From Pinguiococcus pyrenoidosus (Eukaryota > Sar > Pinguiophyceae > Pinguiochrysidales > Pinguiochrysidaceae), in contig JAAMXY010000107.1 of assembly GCA_019677205.1 (NCBI GenBank), positions 1 through 14,385 on the forward strand: a DNA stretch of 14,385 nucleotides, given 5' to 3'. Position 1 is the stretch's first letter. Each line of letters starts with the position of its first letter. A program made the translations under genes and the position numbers. The notes beneath the pieces were generated by a model. It made no database searches. It was not told where the DNA came from and saw only the letters and a list, made by a program, of their open reading frames with translations. Positions 6,386-14,385 of the stretch are shown here, piece after piece.

Positions 6386-9300
6386 CTCGAAGGCGCGCAA
6401 GATCTGCGGCAGTTCTGTGCAGAACACCTTGTACAAGTCGCCGCTTGTCGCTTTGAAATCGTCACTGTCAAAGACGCTGCGAAGGTGCTTTAGCAGCGCA
6501 GCAATGTCGGGCCCCGTCCCATCTCCCCCTGGTCCATCCCTCGAAAGCTTCTGCTCGTGGATGTCTCCACCCGGCGTTTGCGCGGCGTGACGCTGTCGCA
6601 ACGTCAAAGCCTCGTGCATCCGTTGCTCGACTGCACTCTGATCCCTTTCATCTCGCATGCGAAAGTCCGGCAGCTCCATGCAGCCATCGTCGATGGCATT
6701 TTGGCTCTTGCTCTTGCTTCCCCTTGGCACGATGAAGCTGTCTGTGAGATGGATGGTGCCGTCATGCTTGCGCTCGACAGCCAGGTGAAGCAGCGGAAGC
6801 GTTGCCAAGGACACATGGCGCTGGTGCTCGGTCCGAGACTCGATCTGACCCTCGGCATTTGGCCAAGACCTTTGCTCGGTGCTGGTGAGGGAGCCGACGA
6901 GAAGCTGGAGCGCCGCGATGTTCCCGGGCAGACTCCTCCGGACGTCGCCTGTCGGGGGCAAGACTGTCGTAGGGTTGGTCGCAGACTGTTTGTCCCCAGC
7001 TGGTGTTGGGGCTATTGGGGATGCTCTGGTGGCTGCTTGGTCCGTAGCTTTTACAGCTCCGCCCTTTGATGCACGGTTGCGGACCTGCTCGTTCTGCTTC
7101 TTGGCTTGCGTTCCGTTCTCGTTCTGGTTACCACCTCGGTTGTCGCTGAGATCCCCTCTCGGAGGATGGTCCTGGTGAGCAAAGGTTCCATCGCTCTCGT
7201 CTGCGGCAGCATGGCCCTCGACCTGCCCTGCCGTGTCTGTCGTGTCTGCCGCAGAGGCCGCCACGTGATGCCGAAGACAAAGCAGGCTTCGTCCGCTGAT
7301 GTGCGCCCCGTCGGCAACCAAACACACATGACGACGCATCCCATTTGCGGAAGCGTCCTCCCACGAAGCTAGCGTCGAAAGCAGGGCGCGCCTGCCGGCT
7401 TCTTCGATGCACCCGGTGTGTTGCCTGAAGTCTGTGGCGCGCCAGTCGCCCGGGTTGCAATCCTCAGAGGGAAACGCGGCGGGGAACAAAGGCAAGTCCG
7501 TCACGGTGATCAATACCATCAGCTCCGGCATGCTCAAAACCTCGTGCAAGGCCTTCCACTGCGCTTCCGAAAACCGTGGAGCATGGGCTGGCCAGCAACA
7601 TGTGCTTGGGTCAGCAGCAGTGGCGCTCGAGCGGTCATTGGAGAGTCCAGGCTTTTGGACGTTGAAAAAGAGAAGCCCGACGTTGCCGAATCTCTCGAAG
7701 GATACTTCGCGAGTGCTGCAAGACGCCTTGAACGCATGACGCATACCATACTTTCCCGCTGCTATGGCGGACACGGAAGCAGGCGGTACGTTCCACAAGC
7801 TGCGTTGGTACTCGTCGGCCAGCTCGTCGCAGATCCGACCAAGCCAGAAGCGAACGGTCGTTGATAAGCTTTGTATTCGGAAGTCGGCAACGCCAATGTG
7901 GCCCGGCAAGTGCGTTGCTGCAATCCGTCCATCGATGGAATGGTCAACGCCGAGGTCTCCCGCGCTCGGCATCATGAGATGAGAGCCGCTTTGGAGAAGC
8001 GGACGGGCAGCGTGCCCACTCCAGTGCTGCCGATAAGCGCGTCGTAGGGCGTCCTTGGCTTCCGCGACGCCGCGGATCGCTGCGACCTTGTCGGTGGCAG
8101 ACAAAGCCCGTTCGGCCTCCCGCAGATGTCCAATGGCCTCCTCTGCTTGAGAGGACAGATCCACGTTGGGTCCCACGTGAACGCAGACAGTGGCGCCGCT
8201 GGATGGCTGACGAAGAAGCCTCGCGACTTCGCTCATGAACGCCGCATCCGCCTTCGGAAAGTGGCTTCTCCCAGCGAGGAAGAAGAAGGCGGGACAGTAC
8301 CAGGGCTCGAGGTCACCGTCTCTCGACGGACTCGGAGTAGAGAAGCAGCCTCTGCAGTCGCCAATAGCCACGTCGGACTCGCCTCTGAAGAACAGCGTGT
8401 AATGCTGGCCGCTTGCCAAGCCATCCACGCAGATGACCTTGGGCTGCATCGCTGGCATGACAACCGTTCTCGCGACTTCGTGGCAGCTCAAAGTATCTTG
8501 GACCACGCACGTGATTTGCGAATCTCGGTCGACCTCTAGTAGGACATTGACGCTTGTGGGCGTGATTCGACCAAGGACCGGCCCCACCAGCACCGAGACT
8601 TCTTGGACGGGAACTCGTATGACCTCCGCTCCAACGCGCACGGGGCTGCGATGCACAATGCTCTCGAACAGCTCTCTCGACGAGGCCGCCTGCGCCACGG
8701 CAGCCGTGTCCACGGCCACGACTGCCTCGACAAAGCCAACCTGCTTCTCGAGCACGTCGACATGCTCGAATCTCAATGCCGCAGCTGACGATGTGACTCT
8801 TCCAGACCTTGGCAAACGGAATCGAGGCGACACCTTGGAGATGCTGGGGCATGCGAGCGCCAGAAAGGGAGGCTGGCCTTCATCCAGCCAAACTTGCGTC
8901 TTGAGACCCACGCTTGTGAGGTGCTCCGCATCCCCGGCCCATCGCGCGCCCGACGCGCCACCACCGCTCAGGAAGACGACTTGCCGCCGCCCAGCCACCT
9001 CGCCACGTCGCCAGTTGTCGACGATCTTCAGAATCGCAAAGAGACTCGCGAGATTCTCCTCCGCGGCCCAGCGCATGTCCTCTGCGGGGCTTCGGCAGCC
9101 TGTCTCGCCCTTCAGAGCTTGTCCAGAGTCTTCCGAAGTCGCCTCCACAAGCGGTCGATGCGTCACCAGCAGCAGCGCCTTGATCTGATTGCCGTTGCCC
9201 AGAAGCCTTTCCAGCTCGCAGATTCGATCCCTGTGAAGCAGCCCTGCGCTCGGTAATCCATCAAATCCCTCGTGACCGCTCTGGGCATGCTCGTGCTTCT

Positions 9301-9846
9301 CTTCAAGCGCACTGCTTCTGCTTCGATTCTGCGCCATCGGGGCGGGAATGGAATCCGCGCCATCGTCCCGCTGGACGCAGCGAAGTGAGCCGTCCATGGT
9401 GATGCGCTCTACGTAGGTGTCCAAGCAGAGAATCGCGACGGAGCCGACCACAAGAAAAGCCCCCTCTGCGGACGAAGGCCGGCGCATGTCGCTCAGCGCT
9501 ACTGCTGCTACCTCGCGCGTGCGCTTCACTTCCTCTTGCAACGCGCTGATCTTTGCCTCGGCCTTGGCAAGGACGACTTGATCGGTCTCGATACGCTGCC
9601 TGTAGGCGTGCAGCAGCTTCTCCAGCATGTCGATCATCTGCGCGGCCTGACGCTCCTTGCGAAGGGCCATCTCTCTCTTGAGCCAGGCGGCGCTGAACTG
9701 TTCGCATCGCTCGATGCGGTCGTAGATGCCGCTGTCCCAAAGCTGCCTTTGATACTCCCAGAAGATCTGTCGTGACAGGCGCAAGGCGCTGCGGCAAATG
9801 GCCCGGTCTCGAACCTGCTGCACAGTAAAACCCGAGTTGTCGTAGG

Positions 9847-9915
<69 letters not shown>

Positions 9916-11067
9916 AGTCTGCGCCTTCGTCGCTGAGATCGCGTGGCGAGCTTCTTGGAAGGCTTGCCTCAAGTGTGTCTCTCTGATGAGAAACGAAACT
10001 TTGGGACCCAAGTGCTTCTCCGCGAGTTCCGAGACTCTTCTCCACCAGCAGAGTCTGGTGCGAATCACCACCATACAGATCGCTGGCTGACGAGACCATA
10101 AGGTTTGGGATCCTGGACAGGACGAAGGCTAGGTGCGGATTCCCCCAAGCAAGGCGGTACGCGTCTCGAAGTCGCTCCGCAGCTAGCTCCTCGGACGCTT
10201 GCCACACCTCTTCGGACAGATCCGCGCGATTGGCGCTCTTCTCGAGGATGGCGTACGCCTCTTCAAAGGCATGCCGTGTCGACAGCTGGCCTCCACAGTG
10301 TAGGAGGAGATCCAGCCGCGGCAAGTCGTCGTTCTCGATTCGACGGCGAATGGCCTCCCAGGCTTCAGGCCGCGCCGGCATGCTTGACAGGCCTGCGTCG
10401 CAGACGCTCAAGACGCGGAGCTGCAGGCGCATCGGGTCCAAGGTCCAGAAGCTGGCCTCCAGAGACTGCACCTGCTCTACGCACAGCCTCTCGAACAAGA
10501 TGCGGTACCTAGCGCCTGCGCGCAAACCGTGAAAGCGGAAGTGGAATGGCCGCCTGGCGGGGAAGAATTGCTCCACCTTGCCGACCTGCCTTCCTTGCGG
10601 CGTCGGCTGATCGCACAGCAGCACGTGTGCAGTTATACTGCAAGCTCGGTTCAGCTCCAGCAGCACCGTTGCTTCCGTGTCGGTGACCATGCCAACCACG
10701 GGGCCTGTCAGCACGCAGCTGCTTTCATCACATCTCATTTCGATGCCATTGCGCACAATGGTGCGCTCGACAGATGGCGAGAAGGGGGTCTGCGAGCTTA
10801 AGAGGGACGCAGGAAGCGGCGTCGAGGCCTGCCCTTCAGCAGAGGCAGATGACCCATCTGCAACGTCAAGCTCCTGTTCCAGCTTTGCGCTGCGGTTGGA
10901 AGCTTCTAGACTGCACAGCGTCTGCTCCAGCCGGATGAGATGTTCCTAGCGAGGCAAGGAGTGGTGAGAAAGCGGGGTTTGACGCCGTGATGCTCAGCTG
11001 TCTCCAGTGGAACCTTCACCTGCAAGGTTGCCGCCTGCTCCAAGATGCCACTTTCCGAGTTGCCCAT
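6323..11067 (-). CDS. Tandem PhoD-like phosphatase homologue, probable double pseudoenzyme
   Basis: Two exons: 11067-11020, then 10945-6323 (about 1556 residues), unless the candidate last exon is used. The start encodes MGNSESG, a possible N-myristoylation site. An in-frame ATG at 11229 would add 54 residues. Residues 17-45 look coiled-coil. Two PhoD-like units follow, each opening with a beta-rich domain (GPVVG at 97; GPVLGRI at 803) typical of eukaryotic PhoD-like proteins. PhoD phosphatases are phosphodiesterases with a metal site. Where the family has HxGDQ, unit 1 has HCGGQ (232) and unit 2 HVGPN (near 935). Where it has a DDH-type motif, they have PNLMVSSASDLYG (296) and HLMMPSAGDLG (near 1005). 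Where it has GDVH, they have SGGGAS (near 671) and ADGAH (near 1227). Family scaffold such as EYQRQLW survives. Acidic (DA)n near residues 361-384. Loss of catalysis is inference. Confidence 0.75.
9848..9919 (-). repeat. In-frame hexanucleotide repeat encoding (Asp-Ala)n
   Basis: Eleven exact TGCGTC copies on the + strand (9848-9913) followed by the variant TGAGTC. Read on the coding strand they give alternating Asp and Ala, with one Ser. A six-base unit changes length without shifting frame. It sits in unit 1 of the PhoD-like protein, between the DDH-like position and the EYQRQLW helix. Confidence 0.95.
10946..11019 (-). other. 74-nt spliceosomal intron of the PhoD-like gene
   Basis: Donor CAG|GTGAAG at 11020/11019 and acceptor CCTTGCCTCGCTAG ending at 10946. 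The TAG of the acceptor is the only in-frame stop upstream of the large exon. Removing the intron joins MGNSESGILEQAATLQ to EHLIRLEQ in phase 0 and continues a likely coiled coil. Confidence 0.75.
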
Positions 11068-11142
11068 GCCTCCCCAGCTTCCTTGCTGCTTGGACTGCCC
11101 CACTCTCTTGGTAGCTACTTGCCTAGCACATGACCCGTTTGC

Positions 11143-11177
11143 AGTGCCGAGTGCTGAGTGCTGAGTGCTGAGTGGCG
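11143..11177 (+). repeat. Heptamer repeat (AGTGCTG)
   Basis: Five heptads: AGTGCCG, three copies of AGTGCTG, then AGTGGCG. It lies just upstream of the PhoD-like first exon and would be coding only if the upstream ATG at 11229 is used. The 7-bp period echoes the heptad structure of the minisatellite at 4412-4546. Confidence 0.85.
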
Positions 11178-11240
11178 CTCCGCAGTTCGAAACTCTTTGT
11201 TCCGATCCTCCAGAGTCCAAAAGCTCCATCTGTCACATTC

Positions 11241-11288
11241 CGACGGATCCGACGCAATCTATTCAACGAATTCGACGAATTCGACGAA
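11241..11288 (+). repeat. 9-bp repeat (TTCGACGAA)
   Basis: Three clear copies at 11262-11288 (TTCAACGAA, then TTCGACGAA twice), preceded by degenerate CGACGGATC and CGACGCAAT units. Located between the PhoD-like gene start and the tRNA. TTCGACGAA is nearly self-complementary. Confidence 0.7.
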
Positions 11289-11327
11289 TCTTGAAGAATG
11301 AAATCAAGAATCCAAGGACACGGCCAG

Positions 11328-11337
11328 AAAAAAAAAA
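11328..11337 (-). terminator. RNA polymerase III T-run terminator of tRNA-Thr
   Basis: Ten A on the + strand, so T10 on the tRNA strand, starting five bases after the discriminator base at 11343. A T-run just downstream is the standard Pol III stop. Confidence 0.85.
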
Positions 11338-11342
11338 GGATG

Positions 11343-11449
11343 AGCAGACGGTGAGATTCGAACTCACGACCACCTGATAACCGAGACTGTCAGCATGCCC
11401 AAGGGCAATCTGTACAAGTCAGGTGCTCTAACCCCTGAGCCACGCCTGC
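11343..11449 (-). tRNA. tRNA-Thr (anticodon UGU) with intron
   Basis: A full cloverleaf folds on the minus strand. The acceptor GCAGGCG pairs with CGTCTGC (one G-U) and the discriminator is T at 11343. The D arm is GCTC/GAGC. The anticodon stem CCTGA/TCAGG closes the loop CTTGTAA, with TGT at 11416-11414, once the intron is removed. The T arm is GTGAG/CTCAC with loop TTCGAAT. Both internal Pol III promoter boxes are present: box A as TGGCTCAGGGG and box B as GAGTTCGAATC. G1-C72 and C2-G71 are the usual threonine identity pairs. No CCA is encoded, as expected for a eukaryotic nuclear gene. Confidence 0.95.
11379..11412 (-). other. 34-nt tRNA intron between positions 37 and 38
   Basis: Removing 11412-11379 restores a 7-base anticodon loop. 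The position, just after A37, is the canonical site for the eukaryotic tRNA splicing endonuclease. The intron has a short self-complementary stretch GCCCTTGGGC, and an ACA that could pair with the UGU anticodon in the precursor. Confidence 0.9.
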
Positions 11450-11587
11450 ACTGAGCTTTCGCGCGCGCACCGCAGGGTATACAAAGGATGCGCTACGCAC
11501 CCTCGGGTGCTTCCACCCACTCAAAATTCCCAGAGTTTTCCCCTAAAAGCCACAGGCGTTCGGAGGCGAAAGCGCGCAGCGAGCACC

Positions 11588-12135
11588 ATGGCCGAGGCAG
11601 AAGCGACTAAGAAAGCAGTAGAGGAGGCGGCCGGGCCTCCTGCAGCCGTGTCTGAAGCGGATCAGGCGGCGCAGGCGGTGCAAGACCGAATGAACCTTCA
11701 GGTGAGGAGGCTCTCGTGGTCAGGCGGTGAAAGGCAGAGCGCGCCAAAGTGCATTTCTCGCCATCAAAGGCGATGTGGCTGCGGAAGAACAAAGTGGAGT
11801 CGTCTGGAAGTGTTTCAGACTTGAACGGATGAAAAGTGGGCAGACTCGCAAGCACTTTGAATAGCCTGTGGAGAGGGATGGGAGCACGGGATGTGCATAT
11901 TTGCTACAAATGCGGCTCTGACTGACTTTGCCCTTCCTCTTTGGTCCTCAATGCCTTCTGCGGTGAGTAGTCGCTGCCGATTCGAGCGTATCTTGACCAG
12001 ACAGTCGTGCCGATCTTGCTGGACGGCATGTCCGCGCTCGTCAAGGAGCGGCCTCCCAACCCAGTAGAGTGGCTAGCAGCGTACCTCATCAAGAACAACC
12101 CCCAGGGCAGCTCCAACAACCCGCCCTCGATGTAA
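11588..12135 (+). CDS. DPY30: DPY30 homologue (COMPASS subunit/dimerisation motif), two exons
   Basis: Spliced product of 92 residues, close to the usual length of DPY30 (about 100). Exon 1 is 11588-11701 (38 codons, ends NLQ); exon 2 is 11971-12135 (54 codons plus TAA). The join is phase 0 and restores the family's [18 protein letters not shown] sequence across the junction, strong support for the intron. The DPY30 motif covers about residues 39-84, with [21 protein letters not shown] the signature and [13 protein letters not shown] the second helix. The N-terminus is Ala/Glu-rich and probably disordered. DPY30 is a dimeric subunit of Set1/MLL (COMPASS) H3K4 methyltransferases. DPY30 motifs also dock proteins in cilia. 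Stand-alone size favours the COMPASS subunit. Neither exon alone makes a long frame, so the gene is easy to miss. Confidence 0.93.
11702..11970 (+). other. 269-nt intron in DPY30
   Basis: Donor CAG|GTGAGG at 11701/11702. The pyrimidine-rich stretch at 11932-11960 leads to the acceptor GTGAGTAG ending at 11970. The acceptor is TAG rather than CAG and overlaps a donor-like GTGAGT. Splicing there is required to rebuild the conserved SLPIRAYLD sequence. Confidence 0.85.
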
Positions 12136-12318
12136 ATAGGGTCTGAGCAAAGGGTAGCACGAGTACAGATGTGACGGCTGGTCGATGATGGCGCCGTGCA
12201 GAACGGCGCAACCTAAGGGGTGCACACGCAATCGCACGAGGAGGTGCAGACGTAGTCGCAAGGATGGATCGACGTGTGTAACGGAGTGTTCCTCAGTGGA
12301 AGGGAGGTCATAGCGTTC

Positions 12319-12324
12319 TTTATT
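12319..12324 (-). promoter_or_regulatory. AATAAA polyadenylation signal of the EF-hand gene
   Basis: AATAAA on the minus strand, about 160 nt after the stop codon at 12482-12484. The location suits the 3' end of the minus-strand transcript. It would include the TC and GT tracts in the mRNA. Confidence 0.5.
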
Positions 12325-12386
12325 TTCACTCTCAAGAAGCTAAAAAGCTAAATACATTCGCAGCTGCGAGCTGCTTTTCTCGCCCG

Positions 12387-12409
12387 TCTCTCTCTCTCTC
12401 TCTCTCTCT
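12387..12409 (+). repeat. (TC)n microsatellite
   Basis: An uninterrupted TC dinucleotide run, followed by a looser CT-rich stretch to about 12419. Confidence 0.95.
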
Positions 12410-12447
12410 TCTCCTCTCTGTTTGTCGACATGTCTCTTTTCGGGGGC

Positions 12448-12481
12448 GTGTGTATGTGTGTGCGTGTGTGTGCGTGTGTGT
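12448..12481 (+). repeat. (GT)n microsatellite
   Basis: A GT-rich run broken by single A and C interruptions. It ends exactly beside the stop codon of the minus-strand gene. Confidence 0.95.
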
Positions 12482-14385
12482 TCACAACTCCTCTCCTTCT
12501 TGAATCCATTTCCTCAAGTCGAGGAGCTCCAGCCAAGGGGCCACGCGATGTCCCTCCTCGCCGTACCACGTGGCGATGTCGTTGAATGTGCATCCGCCCT
12601 CAGGATCCTCAATCTCTGCGTTCTCGAAGACCTTGTCTGCCGTCCACTGTGCCGCTGCATCAATCGCAACGCTCTGCTCTCTTCTGTGCTCATCAGAGCT
12701 GTGCAGTCGAAACGCGCTGATTCCCGTCAAGAAGGAAGCAAAGAATCGCTGCAGCTCCCTCTTTGGCAGCTCCCCCGTCGAATGTGCGTCCAAGACGCTG
12801 AAGGCGAAAGCCAGCTTTGCGGACTTTGACCCTCCGCAAAGAACGCTGTAGCCGATGAGAAACTCGAGCACGTTGACGCTGCCGGCATTTGTGCGATCGA
12901 AGCTCTTGAACATGGAGTCCAGCGGGGCCGAGCACAGGCTCTGGTCCGAGCGCTCAAGCTCGTCGATGTCCACGATGACGCGGACGGTTGCATGAAAGGC
13001 TCGTCGGTCTAGCGCAAGTTTCTGCTGGTCCGCGCGCTTCATGACAGCATGCTTGATATGGTCGAAGACCGCGGCGGCACCCGCGTCGGAGTGGCGATCC
13101 AGTCTCGCCCACCCAAGGACCAGCCGAAGCATGCTGTTGGCCACCGTCTTCACGAGAAGCCTGAGCGCTCGCACGTCATGGGAGCTCAGCGTCACGTGCA
13201 GTGGCGGTGAGCACTCTTCGATGGAGAACTCGTATCCAATCTCCCGCTCGGACGTGAATTCCGACGGAGCTCCGGGCACGGGGTTCTGCTCCGGTGAATC
13301 CGGGGGAGCAGGAGGCTCTGGTTCACGCTGCGCTTCAGGCGGTGGCTCCACTCGAGGCTCCACTTGAGGCTCTTCCTGCGACGGCGCGCGTTCGGGCCTG
13401 TGCCGCCCTTCTGTCTTTGACAACGCTAGCGCTACTGCTGGGATCCACTTCGACAGGTCGAGGAGCTCGAGCCAGTTCATGAGGTCGGCGCCGCCAGCAT
13501 TGTTGTAGAAGTCCTTCATGGTCTCCATGTCGGCACCGTCCTGTCCCTCCAGGATTTGGCTGCTGCATTTGCCCGCAACGGCGACGATACGCTCCCCTTC
13601 GTTCTCGAACAGGATGTCTCGGCGATCTCCGGACGTGAAGGCCGCCAGGCTCGTGAGAATGCCGCGGAAGACGCGCTCGAAAACCCTCGGGCGAACCTTC
13701 CGGAGCCGCGGGTCTTTGCATGCGCTGATGAGCTCCGCCAGCTTCAAGCTCTTGGACCCGCCTCCCAGCGTCATCAACCCGCAGAGAGCCAGGTCGTAGC
13801 CAAGGCCGAATCGATACACAATGTCAACATCCTCGCCTTGGGCGAGCAGGCCGTAAAGGTTTGAGAGAAACGACAGGGCGACCTTCAAATCGGCGGCGGA
13901 GAGCATGTCCGAGGGAAGCAAATCGCGAATGAGCTCCTCCCACTTTCCTCGGGGAACGACACGGCCATACAGAGGGCGACGCTTCCCGGGCTCAGCTTGC
14001 ACCTCGACCGTAATCCCGTCCACGAGGTCCCGCAACCGGACCGGATCCAGCGTGGGGAGCCCGCTGTGGCACAGGACTGTCTGGGCCTTCTCTATGTCCT
14101 GTCTCTCTAGGCAGAGGGAAACCCCCTGGTCGACAAGCGGCATAAACAATCTACTGATGAGCTTCTCGTTCTCCCCGTTTCGCAGCAGCTGCTCTCGCGC
14201 AGCGATCAGAGCCCAGACCTCCGGCGTTTCCATTCCCTGAAGAGGCTCTCCCCCGATCCTCCATTTGCCGATGTCAAGCAGCTCAAGCCATGCGGCCAGT
14301 CGATTCCCACCCTTGCCGTACCACTCGGCCAGGTCCTCAAGGTTGATCGCCTCTGCGGATCCGCGACTGCCGGTCCTCTCTGCAT
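12482..14385 (-). CDS. Tandem-module protein with degenerate EF-hands and WLELLDL signatures (5' end outside window)
   Basis: I do not recognise a named family. The frame is open to the window edge, giving 634 residues; the ATG at 14233 is internal, as conserved sequence runs upstream of it. Three modules end in WYxxxG...WLELLDLxKW, with the signature at 14290-14261, 13474-13445 and 12535-12506, 272 and 313 codons apart. In the last module DRTNAGSVNVLE (about 12904-12869) and DAHSTGELPKRE (near 12790) have the shape of EF-hand loops but lack several calcium ligands. The middle module keeps the helices and the GGGSKSxKLA motif but not the loops. A Pro/Glu-rich linker lies at about 13260-13420. 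The layout loosely resembles calcineurin B/NCS-type or dystrophin-type EF-hand pairs. A calcium-regulated or degenerate scaffold role is inference. Uninterrupted by introns in view. Confidence 0.8.
   Translation of the reverse strand, partial: AERTGSRGSAEAINLEDLAEWYGKGGNRLAAWLELLDIGKWRIGGEPLQGMETPEVWALIAAREQLLRNGENEKLISRLFMPLVDQGVSLCLERQDIEKAQTVLCHSGLPTLDPVRLRDLVDGITVEVQAEPGKRRPLYGRVVPRGKWEELIRDLLPSDMLSAADLKVALSFLSNLYGLLAQGEDVDIVYRFGLGYDLALCGLMTLGGGSKSLKLAELISACKDPRLRKVRPRVFERVFRGILTSLAAFTSGDRRDILFENEGERIVAVAGKCSSQILEGQDGADMETMKDFYNNAGGADLMNWLELLDLSKWIPAVALALSKTEGRHRPERAPSQEEPQVEPRVEPPPEAQREPEPPAPPDSPEQNPVPGAPSEFTSEREIGYEFSIEECSPPLHVTLSSHDVRALRLLVKTVANSMLRLVLGWARLDRHSDAGAAAVFDHIKHAVMKRADQQKLALDRRAFHATVRVIVDIDELERSDQSLCSAPLDSMFKSFDRTNAGSVNVLEFLIGYSVLCGGSKSAKLAFAFSVLDAHSTGELPKRELQRFFASFLTGISAFRLHSSDEHRREQSVAIDAAAQWTADKVFENAEIEDPEGGCTFNDIATWYGEEGHRVAPWLELLDLRKWIQEGEEL

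Larger units (their letters stand above)
12136..12481. other. 3' flanks of converging DPY30 and EF-hand genes
   Basis: No gene seen. A (TC)n tract at 12387-12409 and a (GT)n-rich tract at 12448-12481 lie in the 3' untranslated region of the minus-strand gene. The GT tract abuts its stop codon. Confidence 0.75.

Noticed and set aside
8313-9188. Open frames of 179 and 251 codons inside the PhoD-like gene
   Set aside because: Shifted or antisense readings of a GC-rich exon; the PhoD-like frame covers the same bases without interruption and has family motifs.

Overview
The window looks like nuclear DNA of a photosynthetic protist. The signs are spliceosomal GT-AG introns of about 70-270 nt with GTGAG- or GTGAAG-type donors, a tRNA with a canonical 37/38 intron and a Pol III T-run, a DPY30 homologue, GC-rich coding sequence set in AT-richer intergenic DNA full of microsatellites, and a multi-repeat iota-class carbonic anhydrase, a family described from diatoms, chlorarachniophytes and bacteria. 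A cryptophyte, haptophyte or similar alga fits; the species cannot be fixed from this sequence.

Layout, left to right. Bases 1-651 may hold the last exons of a + strand gene whose start lies outside the window (weak case). Bases 682-1021 hold about ten degenerate copies of a 16-bp motif with an ACGT core. A large + strand gene (1547-4144) encodes four iota-carbonic anhydrase domains in a row. After 0.7 kb containing a 14-bp minisatellite comes a secreted SOUL heme-binding-family protein (4849-5517, +). Converging on it is a 4.7 kb minus-strand gene (6323-11067, possibly to 5968): two tandem PhoD-like phosphatase units in which the expected metal-binding residues are mostly missing, so probably a double pseudophosphatase. 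Its first exon and a 74-nt intron were worked out by hand; the first exon gives an MGNS start.

Bases 11343-11449 (minus) are an intron-containing tRNA-Thr(UGU). Bases 11588-12135 (+) are a two-exon DPY30 gene that only appears once a 269-nt intron is removed. The right end (12482-14385, minus) is the 3' part of a protein built from about 300-residue modules, each with degenerate EF-hand-like sequence and closed by a WLELLDLxKW signature.

The genes do not look like one pathway. Inorganic carbon handling, secreted heme or tetrapyrrole binding, chromatin (COMPASS) or cilium assembly, and calcium-sensor-like functions simply sit side by side, as expected in a eukaryotic chromosome. The parts that look least described are the tandem degenerate PhoD protein, the EF-hand/WLELLDL module family, and the ACGT-core array upstream of the carbonic anhydrase.
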